Shown here piece by piece: positions 17,009 through 25,213 of a DNA stretch of 59,920 nucleotides. Position 1 is the stretch's first letter; each line of letters opens with the position of its first letter. The stretch lies in contig JABJGS010000047.1 in NCBI GenBank assembly GCA_018703155.1, positions 1-59,920 of the forward strand, in the 5' to 3' direction. The translations under genes were made by a program, and so were the position numbers. This stretch comes from Francisellaceae bacterium. GTDB lineage: Bacteria; Pseudomonadota; Gammaproteobacteria; UBA6186; Azoamicaceae. A model generated the notes under the pieces. It saw only the letters and a program-made list of their open reading frames with translations, made no database searches and had not been told where the DNA came from.

Positions 17009-18541
17009 CTATTCTTTTCTATCACCTGTTTTTTCCATAGGGCATTGTAATTTAGACACAATATTGCCCTTGTCATCTATCGAGTGCAAATGACAATCAA
17101 ATCCCCAAATATAATGTAAATGTTTTAAAACTTCCTGTGCTTCTTCTGATCCAAGTTTACGTCTGTCACTCATCACATGCTGAAGAGTAAGACTGCGATC
17201 ACCTTTGTGATCAACATTAAAAACTTGAATGTTAGGCTCAGCAAATGAAAGGTTATTTTGCTTTGAAAGTAATTCTCTAACTTTCTGATAACCCGCTTCA
17301 TTATGAATGTAACTTACTTCGTAATCCATGTTCTCGTCAGAGTCTAGGATGCAAAATAATTTAAGGTCACGCATTACCTTAGGAGATAGATATTGTGCAA
17401 TGAAACTTTCATCTTTGAAGTTACGCATGGCAAAATCTATAGTTTCAACCCAGTTAGTATCAACTAGATCTGGGAACCAGTGTCGATCTTCATCTGTTGG
17501 AGACTCACAAATACGGCGAAGATCTTGAAACATGCTAAGTCCAAGTGTATATGGATTTATACCACTATAATAAGGACTGTCATAAGGTGGTTGATAAATA
17601 ACACTGGTATGATTATGTAAAAACTCCATCATGAATTTATCTGATAATTTACCACGATCATAAAGTGTATTTAAAAGAGTATAATGCCAAAAGGTTGCCC
17701 AGCCTTCATTCATAACTTTAGTTTGTTTTTGCGGATAAAAATATTGAGATGTTTTCCTAACGATACGAATTATTTCACGTTGCCATGGTTCTAATAATGG
17801 GGCATTTTTTTCTAAAAAATATAAAATATTTTCTTCAGGAGCTTCAGGGAAGCGCATTTCTTCATTTTCTTGATTTTCTTTTGAGCTTTGTGGCAATGTG
17901 CGCCATATTTCATTCACTTGTGATTGGATGTATTCTTCTCTAGATGTTTGTCTAAGTTTTTCTTCTTGGATTGATAGCTTGGCTGGTTTTTTATATCTAT
18001 CTACACCATAATTCATTAAAGCATGGCACGCATCAAGCATTGCTTCAACAGCTTCCACACTGTAACGTTCCTCACATTTGCTAATATAGTCTTTTGAGAA
18101 CAATAAATAATCTACGATAGCATCAGCGCTAGTCCATGTTTTGAATAAGTAATTTGATTTGAAGAATGAATTATGACCATAAGAGGCATGTGCAATGACT
18201 AAAGCTTGCATGGTTAAAGTATTTTCTTCTAGCAAATATGCTATACAGGGATTTGAATTAATTACTAATTCATATGCAAGGCCCATTTGTCCACGCTTAT
18301 AACCTTTTTCAACATTTAAGAACTGCTTTCCATATGACCAATGATGATAACCCATTGGCATTCCAGAAGAAGAATAGGCGTCCATCATTTGCTCAGCAGA
18401 GATAATCTCTATTTGGTTGGGATAAGTGTCAAGATTAAATTCAGCAGCAATTATTGAGATTTCATGATCGTATTTTTTTAAAAGCTCAGGAGACCACTCA
18501 TTGGTTGTAGAGATAGGATTTTTTTCAACGGTAGTAGACAT
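17009..18541 (-). CDS. ycgB: SpoVR family protein YcgB
   Basis: 510 residues, the usual size. Family hallmarks are present: PMGYHHWSYGKQF, ELVINSNPCIAYLLEENTL, AHASYGHNSFFKSNYLF, VMNEGWATFWHYTLLNTLYD and INPYTLGLSMFQDL. SpoVR is needed for spore cortex in Bacillus. In proteobacteria it is co-expressed with the PrkA kinase and YeaH in nitrogen stress and stationary phase, and its biochemical role is unknown. Its start codon overlaps the yeaH stop (TAATG), showing translational coupling. Confidence 0.95.
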   Translation of the reverse strand: MSTTVEKNPISTTNEWSPELLKKYDHEISIIAAEFNLDTYPNQIEIISAEQMMDAYSSSGMPMGYHHWSYGKQFLNVEKGYKRGQMGLAYELVINSNPCIAYLLEENTLTMQALVIAHASYGHNSFFKSNYLFKTWTSADAIVDYLLFSKDYISKCEERYSVEAVEAMLDACHALMNYGVDRYKKPAKLSIQEEKLRQTSREEYIQSQVNEIWRTLPQSSKENQENEEMRFPEAPEENILYFLEKNAPLLEPWQREIIRIVRKTSQYFYPQKQTKVMNEGWATFWHYTLLNTLYDRGKLSDKFMMEFLHNHTSVIYQPPYDSPYYSGINPYTLGLSMFQDLRRICESPTDEDRHWFPDLVDTNWVETIDFAMRNFKDESFIAQYLSPKVMRDLKLFCILDSDENMDYEVSYIHNEAGYQKVRELLSKQNNLSFAEPNIQVFNVDHKGDRSLTLQHVMSDRRKLGSEEAQEVLKHLHYIWGFDCHLHSIDDKGNIVSKLQCPMEKTGDRKE

Positions 18542-19845
18542 TAGCTAACCTTTTTTTTAAATAATTCTCTAAATACAGGGTAGATTTCTTTTTGTGTTGA
18601 GATGTTCTGCATGGAAAATTCTGGAAATTTATCTTTTAAAGATAAATATGTTTCCCACAAACTTTGATGATGCCGTGGCATAATTTCAACATAAGCATAA
18701 TATTGGACAAATGGCAGGATAGCTGACTCAAGAAGGGAGCCACATTTAGGTGAATCGTTATTCCAGTTATCACCATCAGAAGCTTGAGCGGCATAAATAT
18801 TCCACTCACTTGGAGGATATTTTTTTTTCATAACATCACTCATCATCTCTAAGGCACTGGATACAACAGTTCCTCCTGTTTCACGAGAATAGAAAAAATC
18901 ATGCTCACTTACTTCTTTAGCACTAGTATGATGTCGAATAAAAACAATATCTATCTTTTCATAGGCACGTTGTAAAAATAAATAAAGTAAGATGAAAAAT
19001 CTTTTTGCAATATCTTTTTTAGCTTCATCCATAGAACCTGATACATCCATCAAACAAAACATAACTGCTTGGGTCGATGGTGTCTCTGTAATAATTCTAT
19101 TATGATAACTAATATCAAATGGATCTATGAAAGGTATTCTATTGACTTTCTTTTTTAATGTTGCAAGTTCTTCCTCTAAAAGCTCTATTTTGTCGGTATA
19201 GTCATTGTCTTTGTCTTTGTCTTTGTCTTTGTCTTTGTCTTCAATCTTAAAGAGTTCTTCAAGTTCTTCAAGTTCTTTTTTCTTTGCTTTTATTTTTTTT
19301 CTAATAGTTGCGCCTAGAGCAAATTTTCTCGCATGAGCATTTTTCATTGATCTTAAAATGTTAATGTTGCTGGGATTACCTTCGCTAGTAAACCCTGCTC
19401 GTGTCTGCTTAGATGTTTTTATTCTGGTTAATTCTTTTTGGACTAAATTGGGTAACTGAAGATCTTCAAAGAAAATCTCAAGAAATTCTTCTTGAGAGAT
19501 ATGAAAAGCAAAATCATCATCACCTTCACCGGAGTTACTAGCTTGTGAGCCAGAGCCCCCACCAGATTTAGGGGGGCGTTTTATTCTATCACCAGGTGAA
19601 AAATGCTTGTTGCCTGGAAGGATAATATCTCTTTCCCCTCCATCACCATGATGAAATGTTGGTTCTATAATATCCTTAGTTGGGATATTAATGGTTTCAC
19701 CCTGGTTTATATCAGTAATGCTACGATCTGATATAGCCTTCGATACAGCTTTTCGGACCTGGTTGGAAACACGTTTTAAGAATCTGCGTCTATTTACAGC
19801 ACTTTTATGTTTACCATTTGGTCTTCTATCAATAAATTGGCTCAC
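18541..19845 (-). CDS. yeaH: YeaH/YhbH family protein (DUF444, VWA-like)
   Basis: 434 residues from a GTG preceded by AAGGAGG. The N-terminal FIDRRPNGKHKSAVNRRRFLKRV and the HGDGGERDIILPGNK segment are family signatures. A von Willebrand A-like domain in the second half has the metal site DVSGSMDEAKKD. A charged insert near residue 205-220 is built of Lys-Asp repeats encoded by a 6-bp tandem repeat. YeaH works with the PrkA kinase and YcgB in a starvation and stress module. The gene lies 13 bp downstream of prkA. Confidence 0.95.
   Translation of the reverse strand: MSQFIDRRPNGKHKSAVNRRRFLKRVSNQVRKAVSKAISDRSITDINQGETINIPTKDIIEPTFHHGDGGERDIILPGNKHFSPGDRIKRPPKSGGGSGSQASNSGEGDDDFAFHISQEEFLEIFFEDLQLPNLVQKELTRIKTSKQTRAGFTSEGNPSNINILRSMKNAHARKFALGATIRKKIKAKKKELEELEELFKIEDKDKDKDKDKDNDYTDKIELLEEELATLKKKVNRIPFIDPFDISYHNRIITETPSTQAVMFCLMDVSGSMDEAKKDIAKRFFILLYLFLQRAYEKIDIVFIRHHTSAKEVSEHDFFYSRETGGTVVSSALEMMSDVMKKKYPPSEWNIYAAQASDGDNWNNDSPKCGSLLESAILPFVQYYAYVEIMPRHHQSLWETYLSLKDKFPEFSMQNISTQKEIYPVFRELFKKKVS
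19201..19242 (-). repeat. 6-bp tandem repeat (GTCTTT)n inside yeaH
   Basis: Seven hexamers in a row on the plus strand: GTCATT, five perfect GTCTTT units (19207-19236) and GTCTTC. On the coding strand they give an alternating Lys-Asp run. Slippage would change protein length by two residues without shifting the frame. Confidence 0.9.
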
Positions 19846-19858
19846 TTCCCAAGCCTCC

Positions 19859-21781
19859 TTAAGATGACTTTCTTACTCTCAAATACCAGTCACACAGCAG
19901 GCGTACTTGCTTTGGAGTGTAACCTTTCTTAACCATTCTATCTATAAAGTCTTCATGCTTTTTCTTCTCATCAGTAGAAGCTTTAGTGTTGAAGGAGATT
20001 ACTGGCAGTAGGTCTTCAGTATTTGAAAACATTTTTTTCTCAATTACAACACGGAGTTTTTCGTAGCTAGTCCAAACAGGATTCTTTCCACTATTATTAG
20101 CCTGAGCGCGTAATACAAAATTGACAATTTCATTTCTGAAATCTTTAGGGTTACTAATTCCTGCTGGTTTTTCAATTTTTTCCAGCTCTTCATTTAACAT
20201 ACGCCTATCTAAAATCTCGCCAGTATCTGGATCACGATACTCTTGATCTTGCATCCAAAAATCAGCATATATCACATATCGGTCAAAGATATTTTGTCCA
20301 TATTCAGAGTAAGATTCAAGGTATGCTGTTTGAATTTCCTTACCAATGAAATCTACATATTTAGGACTTAAATAACCTTTGATGTGTGATAAATAGCGTT
20401 CATAAATCTCTTGAGCATATTGTTCTTGCTCAATTTGCTGCTCTAAAATATATAGTAAATGGACTGAATTTGCTGCAATTTCACTAATATCAAAGTTGAA
20501 TACTTTAGATAATATCTTGAATGCAAATCTAGTAGATAGACCTGTCATACCTTCATCAACACCTGCAAAGTCTTTATATTCTTGTATGGATTTAGCTTTT
20601 GGATCTGTATCCTTCAAGCTTTCACCATCATAAACTCGCATTTTCGAGTAGATGCTTGAATTTTCAGGCTCTTTTAATCTAGATAAAATAGAGAATTGAG
20701 CCATCATTTTTAAAGTGCTTGGTGAACATGGTGCATCTTGTAACGAACTATTTCGCAAAAGTTTTTCATAAATACTTATTTCTTCTTGTACTCGCAAGCA
20801 ATAAGGAACTTTTACTATATAAACTCTATCAATAAATGCTTCATTGTTCTTGTTGTTTTTAAAAGTATGCCATTCAGCTTCATTAGAGTGGGCCATTATT
20901 ATTCCATCAAATGGAATTGAAGGAATAGCTTCAGTACCATTGTAATTGCCTTCTTGTGTAGCTGTTAGTAGTGGATGCAAAACCTTAATTGGAGCTTTGA
21001 ACATTTCAACAAACTCTAGCATTCCACGATTACCTTTACACAAGCCACCAGAAAAGCTGTATGAATCAGCATCATCTTGTGCGAAATCTTCAAGTTTTCT
21101 AATGTCGACTTTACCGACTAATGCGGAAATATCCTGGTTGTTTTCATCGCCAGGTTCAGTTTTAGCAATTGCAATTTGAGAACGAACTGATGGCCTTATT
21201 TTTAATACTTTAAATTTGGAAATGTCACCATTGTATTCATGCAATCTCTTTACTGCCCATGGAGACATAATGTTTTCAATATATCTACGTGGAATACCAT
21301 ATTCTGTTTTTAAGATGTCAGCATCTTCATCGGCATCAAATAGACCCAATGGAGATTCATATATAGGAGAGTCTTTTAAAACATAAATAGGACATTTTTC
21401 TAATAGGCTTTTCAATCGTTCAGCTAAGGATGACTTTCCTCCACCAACAGGGCCAAGCAAATATAAGATTTGTTTTCTTTCCTCAAGACCTTGAGCTGAA
21501 TGTTTCAGGTATGAAACTATTTGTTCAATAGGCTCTTCCATACCATAGAATTCATTGAAAACCTTGTACCGTTTAATAACTTTATTGGAAAACATGCGAC
21601 TTAGCCTAGGGTCTAATCTAGTTTCCACTAGCTCAGGTTCTCCAATAGCATATAGGAGGCGCTCTGAGCTGCTAGAGTAGGCCATAGGATCTTCTTTACA
21701 AATATCTAGATATTCTTGTAGAGAGAACTCTTCCAGCTGATCATATTCATAACGGTTGCTTACTTGATCTATTAAGCTCAT
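19859..21781 (-). CDS. yeaG: PrkA family serine protein kinase YeaG
   Basis: 640 residues, full length for the family. The N-terminal AAA domain has a P-loop, GPVGGGKSSLAERL, near residue 110, and GIIMAHSNEAEW further on. The C-terminal third has the PrkA-specific region with YSEYGQNIFDRYVIYADFWMQDQEYRDPDTGE. PrkA/YeaG phosphorylates proteins in starving cells; in E. coli the operon answers to NtrC and RpoS. It has a good ribosome binding site (AAGGAG) next to a 25-base palindrome in the leader. First gene of prkA-yeaH-ycgB-yrbG. Confidence 0.95.
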   Translation of the reverse strand: MSLIDQVSNRYEYDQLEEFSLQEYLDICKEDPMAYSSSSERLLYAIGEPELVETRLDPRLSRMFSNKVIKRYKVFNEFYGMEEPIEQIVSYLKHSAQGLEERKQILYLLGPVGGGKSSLAERLKSLLEKCPIYVLKDSPIYESPLGLFDADEDADILKTEYGIPRRYIENIMSPWAVKRLHEYNGDISKFKVLKIRPSVRSQIAIAKTEPGDENNQDISALVGKVDIRKLEDFAQDDADSYSFSGGLCKGNRGMLEFVEMFKAPIKVLHPLLTATQEGNYNGTEAIPSIPFDGIIMAHSNEAEWHTFKNNKNNEAFIDRVYIVKVPYCLRVQEEISIYEKLLRNSSLQDAPCSPSTLKMMAQFSILSRLKEPENSSIYSKMRVYDGESLKDTDPKAKSIQEYKDFAGVDEGMTGLSTRFAFKILSKVFNFDISEIAANSVHLLYILEQQIEQEQYAQEIYERYLSHIKGYLSPKYVDFIGKEIQTAYLESYSEYGQNIFDRYVIYADFWMQDQEYRDPDTGEILDRRMLNEELEKIEKPAGISNPKDFRNEIVNFVLRAQANNSGKNPVWTSYEKLRVVIEKKMFSNTEDLLPVISFNTKASTDEKKKHEDFIDRMVKKGYTPKQVRLLCDWYLRVRKSS

Positions 21782-21796
21782 ATAAAAACTCCTTGT

Positions 21797-21821
21797 AAGT
21801 ATGTGACTAAGTTACATACTT
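21797..21821 (-). promoter_or_regulatory. Palindrome/hairpin abutting the prkA ribosome binding site
   Basis: AAGTATGT (21797-21804) and ACATACTT (21814-21821) are perfect inverted repeats; the pairing extends inward to 10 of 11 bases with a 3-base loop. In the prkA mRNA the hairpin lies immediately 5' of the AAGGAG ribosome binding site at 21789-21794. It could be an operator for a dimeric repressor or an RNA switch that masks translation. Confidence 0.5.
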
Positions 21822-22016
21822 CTCATTAATACCTAACTCAATTGTAAATTCTACAGGGAGTATGAAGCAAGGAGATTAGGAGGTAGGTCGGGCATAAGCT
21901 ACTAAATAATTGCAAATTAATGAATAACTAACATAAAGGATTTAAATTTCCTTCTAAACAGTTACTTAACAAACCTTGTGTGTGCAGCAAAATTATAAAC
22001 TTTTATTCCTTAATGT

Positions 22017-22032
22017 TGGCAGGTCAATTGCT
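22017..22032 (+). promoter_or_regulatory. Candidate sigma-54 promoter
   Basis: TGGCAGGTCAATTGCT matches the sigma-54 consensus TGGCAC-N5-TTGCW except for one base and has the required GG-N10-GC spacing. It points to the chemoreceptor remnant that starts 234 bp downstream. Sigma-54 control is common for motility and chemotaxis genes. Confidence 0.35.
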
Positions 22033-22265
22033 TGGACTGTGACCAGAATCAACCTTTAACTGGAGTGAAGTCCATTAAACTATATTAATAGTGTGAGTAG
22101 TTATTTGCTTAATTTAGGACCTGTATGAAGGAATTGTCTTTTTGTGTATGTCAGCGACAATGAAATGGTTTTATTTATCGATTATAGAAAATATGATATC
22201 TAATCATATGAATATTATTTTATTTATAAAAAAATACAAAACCTCTGTAAGAGGTAATCATTGAT

Positions 22266-23852
22266 ATGAATATCAAAGCAACTTTTTTGTATTCCTTTAT
22301 TACAAAAATCAATATTTACTTTGCTATCATATTTACTATTATTTTATCTTCTTTCGGCATATATAATTACAATATTCTGAAATATTCCATGTTGGAAAAA
22401 TTAGACATCCAAGCTGAAAATGTAACTAAAAGACTATCAGAAAGTTTATTAGAGCCTATTTGGAAGCTGGATAAAGAGATATACATTAATATAATGGAAT
22501 CTGAATTATCTAATGAGTCAATATCAAGAATTACATTATTATCTACAGAAGGGAAGTTAGTTGCTGCCTTAGGTGTAAATGACGCGGGAGAAACTATTGA
22601 ATTAAATGAAGACGATATTGTGAAATATTTTCCATATACCTATACAAAAACAAAGGTTTTGGAGTACGATATTTATGGTCAGGTGCAAAATCTTGGAGAA
22701 ATAATTCTTTATGTGTCTGACGAGCATATTCAGCTACAATTACAACAAAATATTAAGCGTCAGATAATACAGATTATATTTTTAGATATATTGGTTGTTA
22801 TCTTTCAAATAATAATGTTAACCCAAATAATTGGGACTCCATTAAAAAAAATCAATAGTGCTTTGCTTTATATTGCTGATGGAGGTGGAGATTTACGAAG
22901 AAGGTTAAGCGACAACTCAAGGAATGAGCTAGGTATTTTATCCAAAACATTTAACAAATTTGTTTCTGGGTTGCAGGTTATCATTAAAAAAGCTATTGGA
23001 TATAGTCAAGAGCTACAAGTTATATCATAAAAATCCTCTTCGCACTCAGAGCAAATACGTAGTGCTTTAGAAATAGAGAGAAAAGAAATATCCACGCTAG
23101 CAGTCGTTATTAATGAAATGGCATCTTCTGCACTATTGGTGGCAGAAAGTGCGGAAAACACAGCAGGTTCAACTAAAGATGCCTATGATGAAGCAAACAT
23201 TGGAAAGAAAGTTGTTGATGAAACAATTACTAAAATAAACAATTTAATGGATAATGTTGAAAAGACATCTGAGGTTATTCATGAATTAGAATCTAGAGCA
23301 GAGCAAATAGGTTTTATTCTGGATGTCATTAGAAATGTTTCACAGCAAACTAATTTATTGGCTCTTAATGCAGCAATTGAGGCTGCTCGTGCTGGAGAGG
23401 CAGGAAGAGGATTTTCAGTTGTTGCTGATGAAGTAAGAGCTTTATCTTTACAAACACAAAAAGCAACAGAAGAAATTCAAGAAATGATTACTGGGTTGCA
23501 TCAAAGTTCTCAAGCTCAATCTGGCAATATTAGTTTTAATATTACCAATTGCACTAATCCTGAAACTGTAATGAATGCCATAATGCTAGCTAATACTCTT
23601 AACATGGAGCCAAAAATTGAAGATCAAAATGTGATTTCAGCATTAGAAAAAGCAGGTTTAATTAATAATGATATTGATCTGGAATCTTTATTGAAAACTC
23701 GGATGTCAGTCAGTGATTCAGAAAATCTTAACAGTAACCAAGATGCTAAAGTTGAAATAGATAGCATTAAAGCAGCAATTAAAGAACAGACTAATGTAGT
23801 GGAAGGTATTGCCCATAATTCTGCCAAGACTGTAAAGTTGCCTAAATCCTGA
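22266..23852 (+). pseudogene. Methyl-accepting chemotaxis protein, broken by an in-frame stop
   Basis: Reading starts at 22266 with a membrane helix, a ~140-residue periplasmic sensor, a second helix near residue 175 and a HAMP domain (GTPLKKINSALLYIADGGGDLRRRLSDN). A TAA at 23028-23030 stops it after 254 codons. The same frame then continues for another ~270 codons and includes the highly conserved signalling hairpin tip, [20 protein letters not shown] followed by [15 protein letters not shown]. After about codon 420 the expected second coiled-coil arm is replaced by unrelated-looking sequence. So a point nonsense mutation and further C-terminal decay have inactivated the receptor. A start at 23118 (Met) is possible but would give an unanchored fragment. 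Confidence 0.8.
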
Positions 23853-23941
23853 CATTGTCAGTGTACTTGATAATGGATGGGGTGTGACAATATCAGGTTA
23901 TCCTTGGTTCTGAATTTCACATTGAAAATTGATTTGAAAAA

Positions 23942-24946
23942 TTATAATGAGTGGCTACGATATTTCAATTTGGTTGATATATCTGAAGTTTTCTCTACTA
24001 TAACTTCAGATGATGTTCCAGTGTGTGCGAAAATGAAGTTTAAAGTTTCACAGTGTTCTACCTTTGTTAACTCTGGAGTTTCCAGACTTATGCTATCAGA
24101 TCTTTGTCTGTCAAGATTAACTGTACTTTCACAGAGGCTTTCATTACTGGGAGAGGAGGCTTCTAAATCACCATCATGGGCATATCTTAAATCATCTTTA
24201 GGGAGGATTTCAGCATTTAAACCATCTATTGTAACGACATGTGTTGATAGTGATTCTTTTAATGTTAAAGTTGTACTTCCCATTTGAAAAGAAAAGGCAT
24301 TATCAATTAGAAGCATTAGTTCACTTTCTATATCGTCTGAAACGCGGAAATAAAATTCTTCAATTTCATCTAAGAAAGATTGCTTTTCTTCGGTTGTTTG
24401 TAAATTAGGCGAATAGACATCACATTGTGGTCTGCCAATTTCAGATTTTGCCCAGTAGAAATCATTTCTAGAGAAAGTATAATCAGTGAGCATTCTTTCC
24501 CCTGACATCCAGAAATCAATAGGCTCTATAATATTTTGCATTTCAACATAACAGCCAAGAGCATCTTTCAGATTACGTCGGAGGTGGTTTCTTTCGTGAG
24601 TGTCTTGAACTCCACCTAGAATATGTATTTTGGCAGTGCTAATGTTACCACCATTATTTGCAAATTCATTTAGAACAATTTTAATATTATGAGACATTAT
24701 TTCTCGGTTAGATAATTGGTAATGCGTAAAATGTGTTAAAGAAAATGCAGTTTTACCATTTTCATCAAAATTGTAAATTTCAAGCAAGTGGCAGGATGAA
24801 ACTCGAAGAGAGGTGATTTTTATATGTGGTTGAAAGCTCAAATTTATAGCAAATGAGCCATATTCTTTTACAAATACCATTTCTGTAGCGGTTAGAGCTT
24901 CTTCATCAGGAGCTGAATCATTTGTATATACATTGCTGAGCATCAA
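23942..24946 (-). CDS. Unknown protein, possible CheD/CNF-like deamidase fold
   Basis: 334 residues; no firm family. Residues 41-115 resemble CheD: a strand ending in SSC (Cys52), a strand with THF (His72), a helix (IKIVLNEFANNGGNISTAKIHILGG) and HERNHLRRNL, in the same order as CheD's SC, HF, KxFGGA and GxRN motifs. CheD and the CNF1/BLF1 toxins share this Cys-His glutamine deamidase fold. The Cys-His spacing (20) is slightly longer than in Thermotoga CheD (17). The C-terminal 200 residues are acidic and unlike CheD. It lies convergently next to the broken chemoreceptor, so it could be a receptor deamidase or an effector. The assignment is a motif-level guess. Confidence 0.4.
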   Translation of the reverse strand: MMLSNVYTNDSAPDEEALTATEMVFVKEYGSFAINLSFQPHIKITSLRVSSCHLLEIYNFDENGKTAFSLTHFTHYQLSNREIMSHNIKIVLNEFANNGGNISTAKIHILGGVQDTHERNHLRRNLKDALGCYVEMQNIIEPIDFWMSGERMLTDYTFSRNDFYWAKSEIGRPQCDVYSPNLQTTEEKQSFLDEIEEFYFRVSDDIESELMLLIDNAFSFQMGSTTLTLKESLSTHVVTIDGLNAEILPKDDLRYAHDGDLEASSPSNESLCESTVNLDRQRSDSISLETPELTKVEHCETLNFIFAHTGTSSEVIVEKTSDISTKLKYRSHSL

Positions 24947-25213
24947 TACATCCTGAATTCTATTATTATGACGCTAATTTATCATGTTTACCTGTTTTTT
25001 GCAAAGTTATCTGCTTGGCTCACGCCGTTTATCGTAACTATCCAGACCAAACAGAGCCTTTCGTGTCGACTTATTGGAAGGGTATGTTTAGTTCCAACAT
25101 GTCGTATAGATAAATAAGAAGTTAATTAATAGATCTATTTTAAAACATCATTTCAAAGTTTGGTTATGCACTAAAGATGAGTGAGTCGTCAATTATAGTT
25201 TGTAAATTACTAC
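24947..25213. other. Intergenic region with a possible solo IS66 tip
   Basis: 267 bp without a gene. ACTTATTGGAAGG at 25069-25081 is identical over 13 bases to the right tip of the transposon at 3427-3439. No other IS sequence is nearby, so this is either a leftover end or chance. Confidence 0.25.

Larger units (their letters stand above)
21782..22265. other. Divergent intergenic region upstream of prkA and the chemoreceptor
   Basis: 484 bp. The prkA side holds a palindrome next to the ribosome binding site; the chemoreceptor side holds a possible sigma-54 promoter (both listed separately). No small gene is supported in the rest. Confidence 0.5.
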
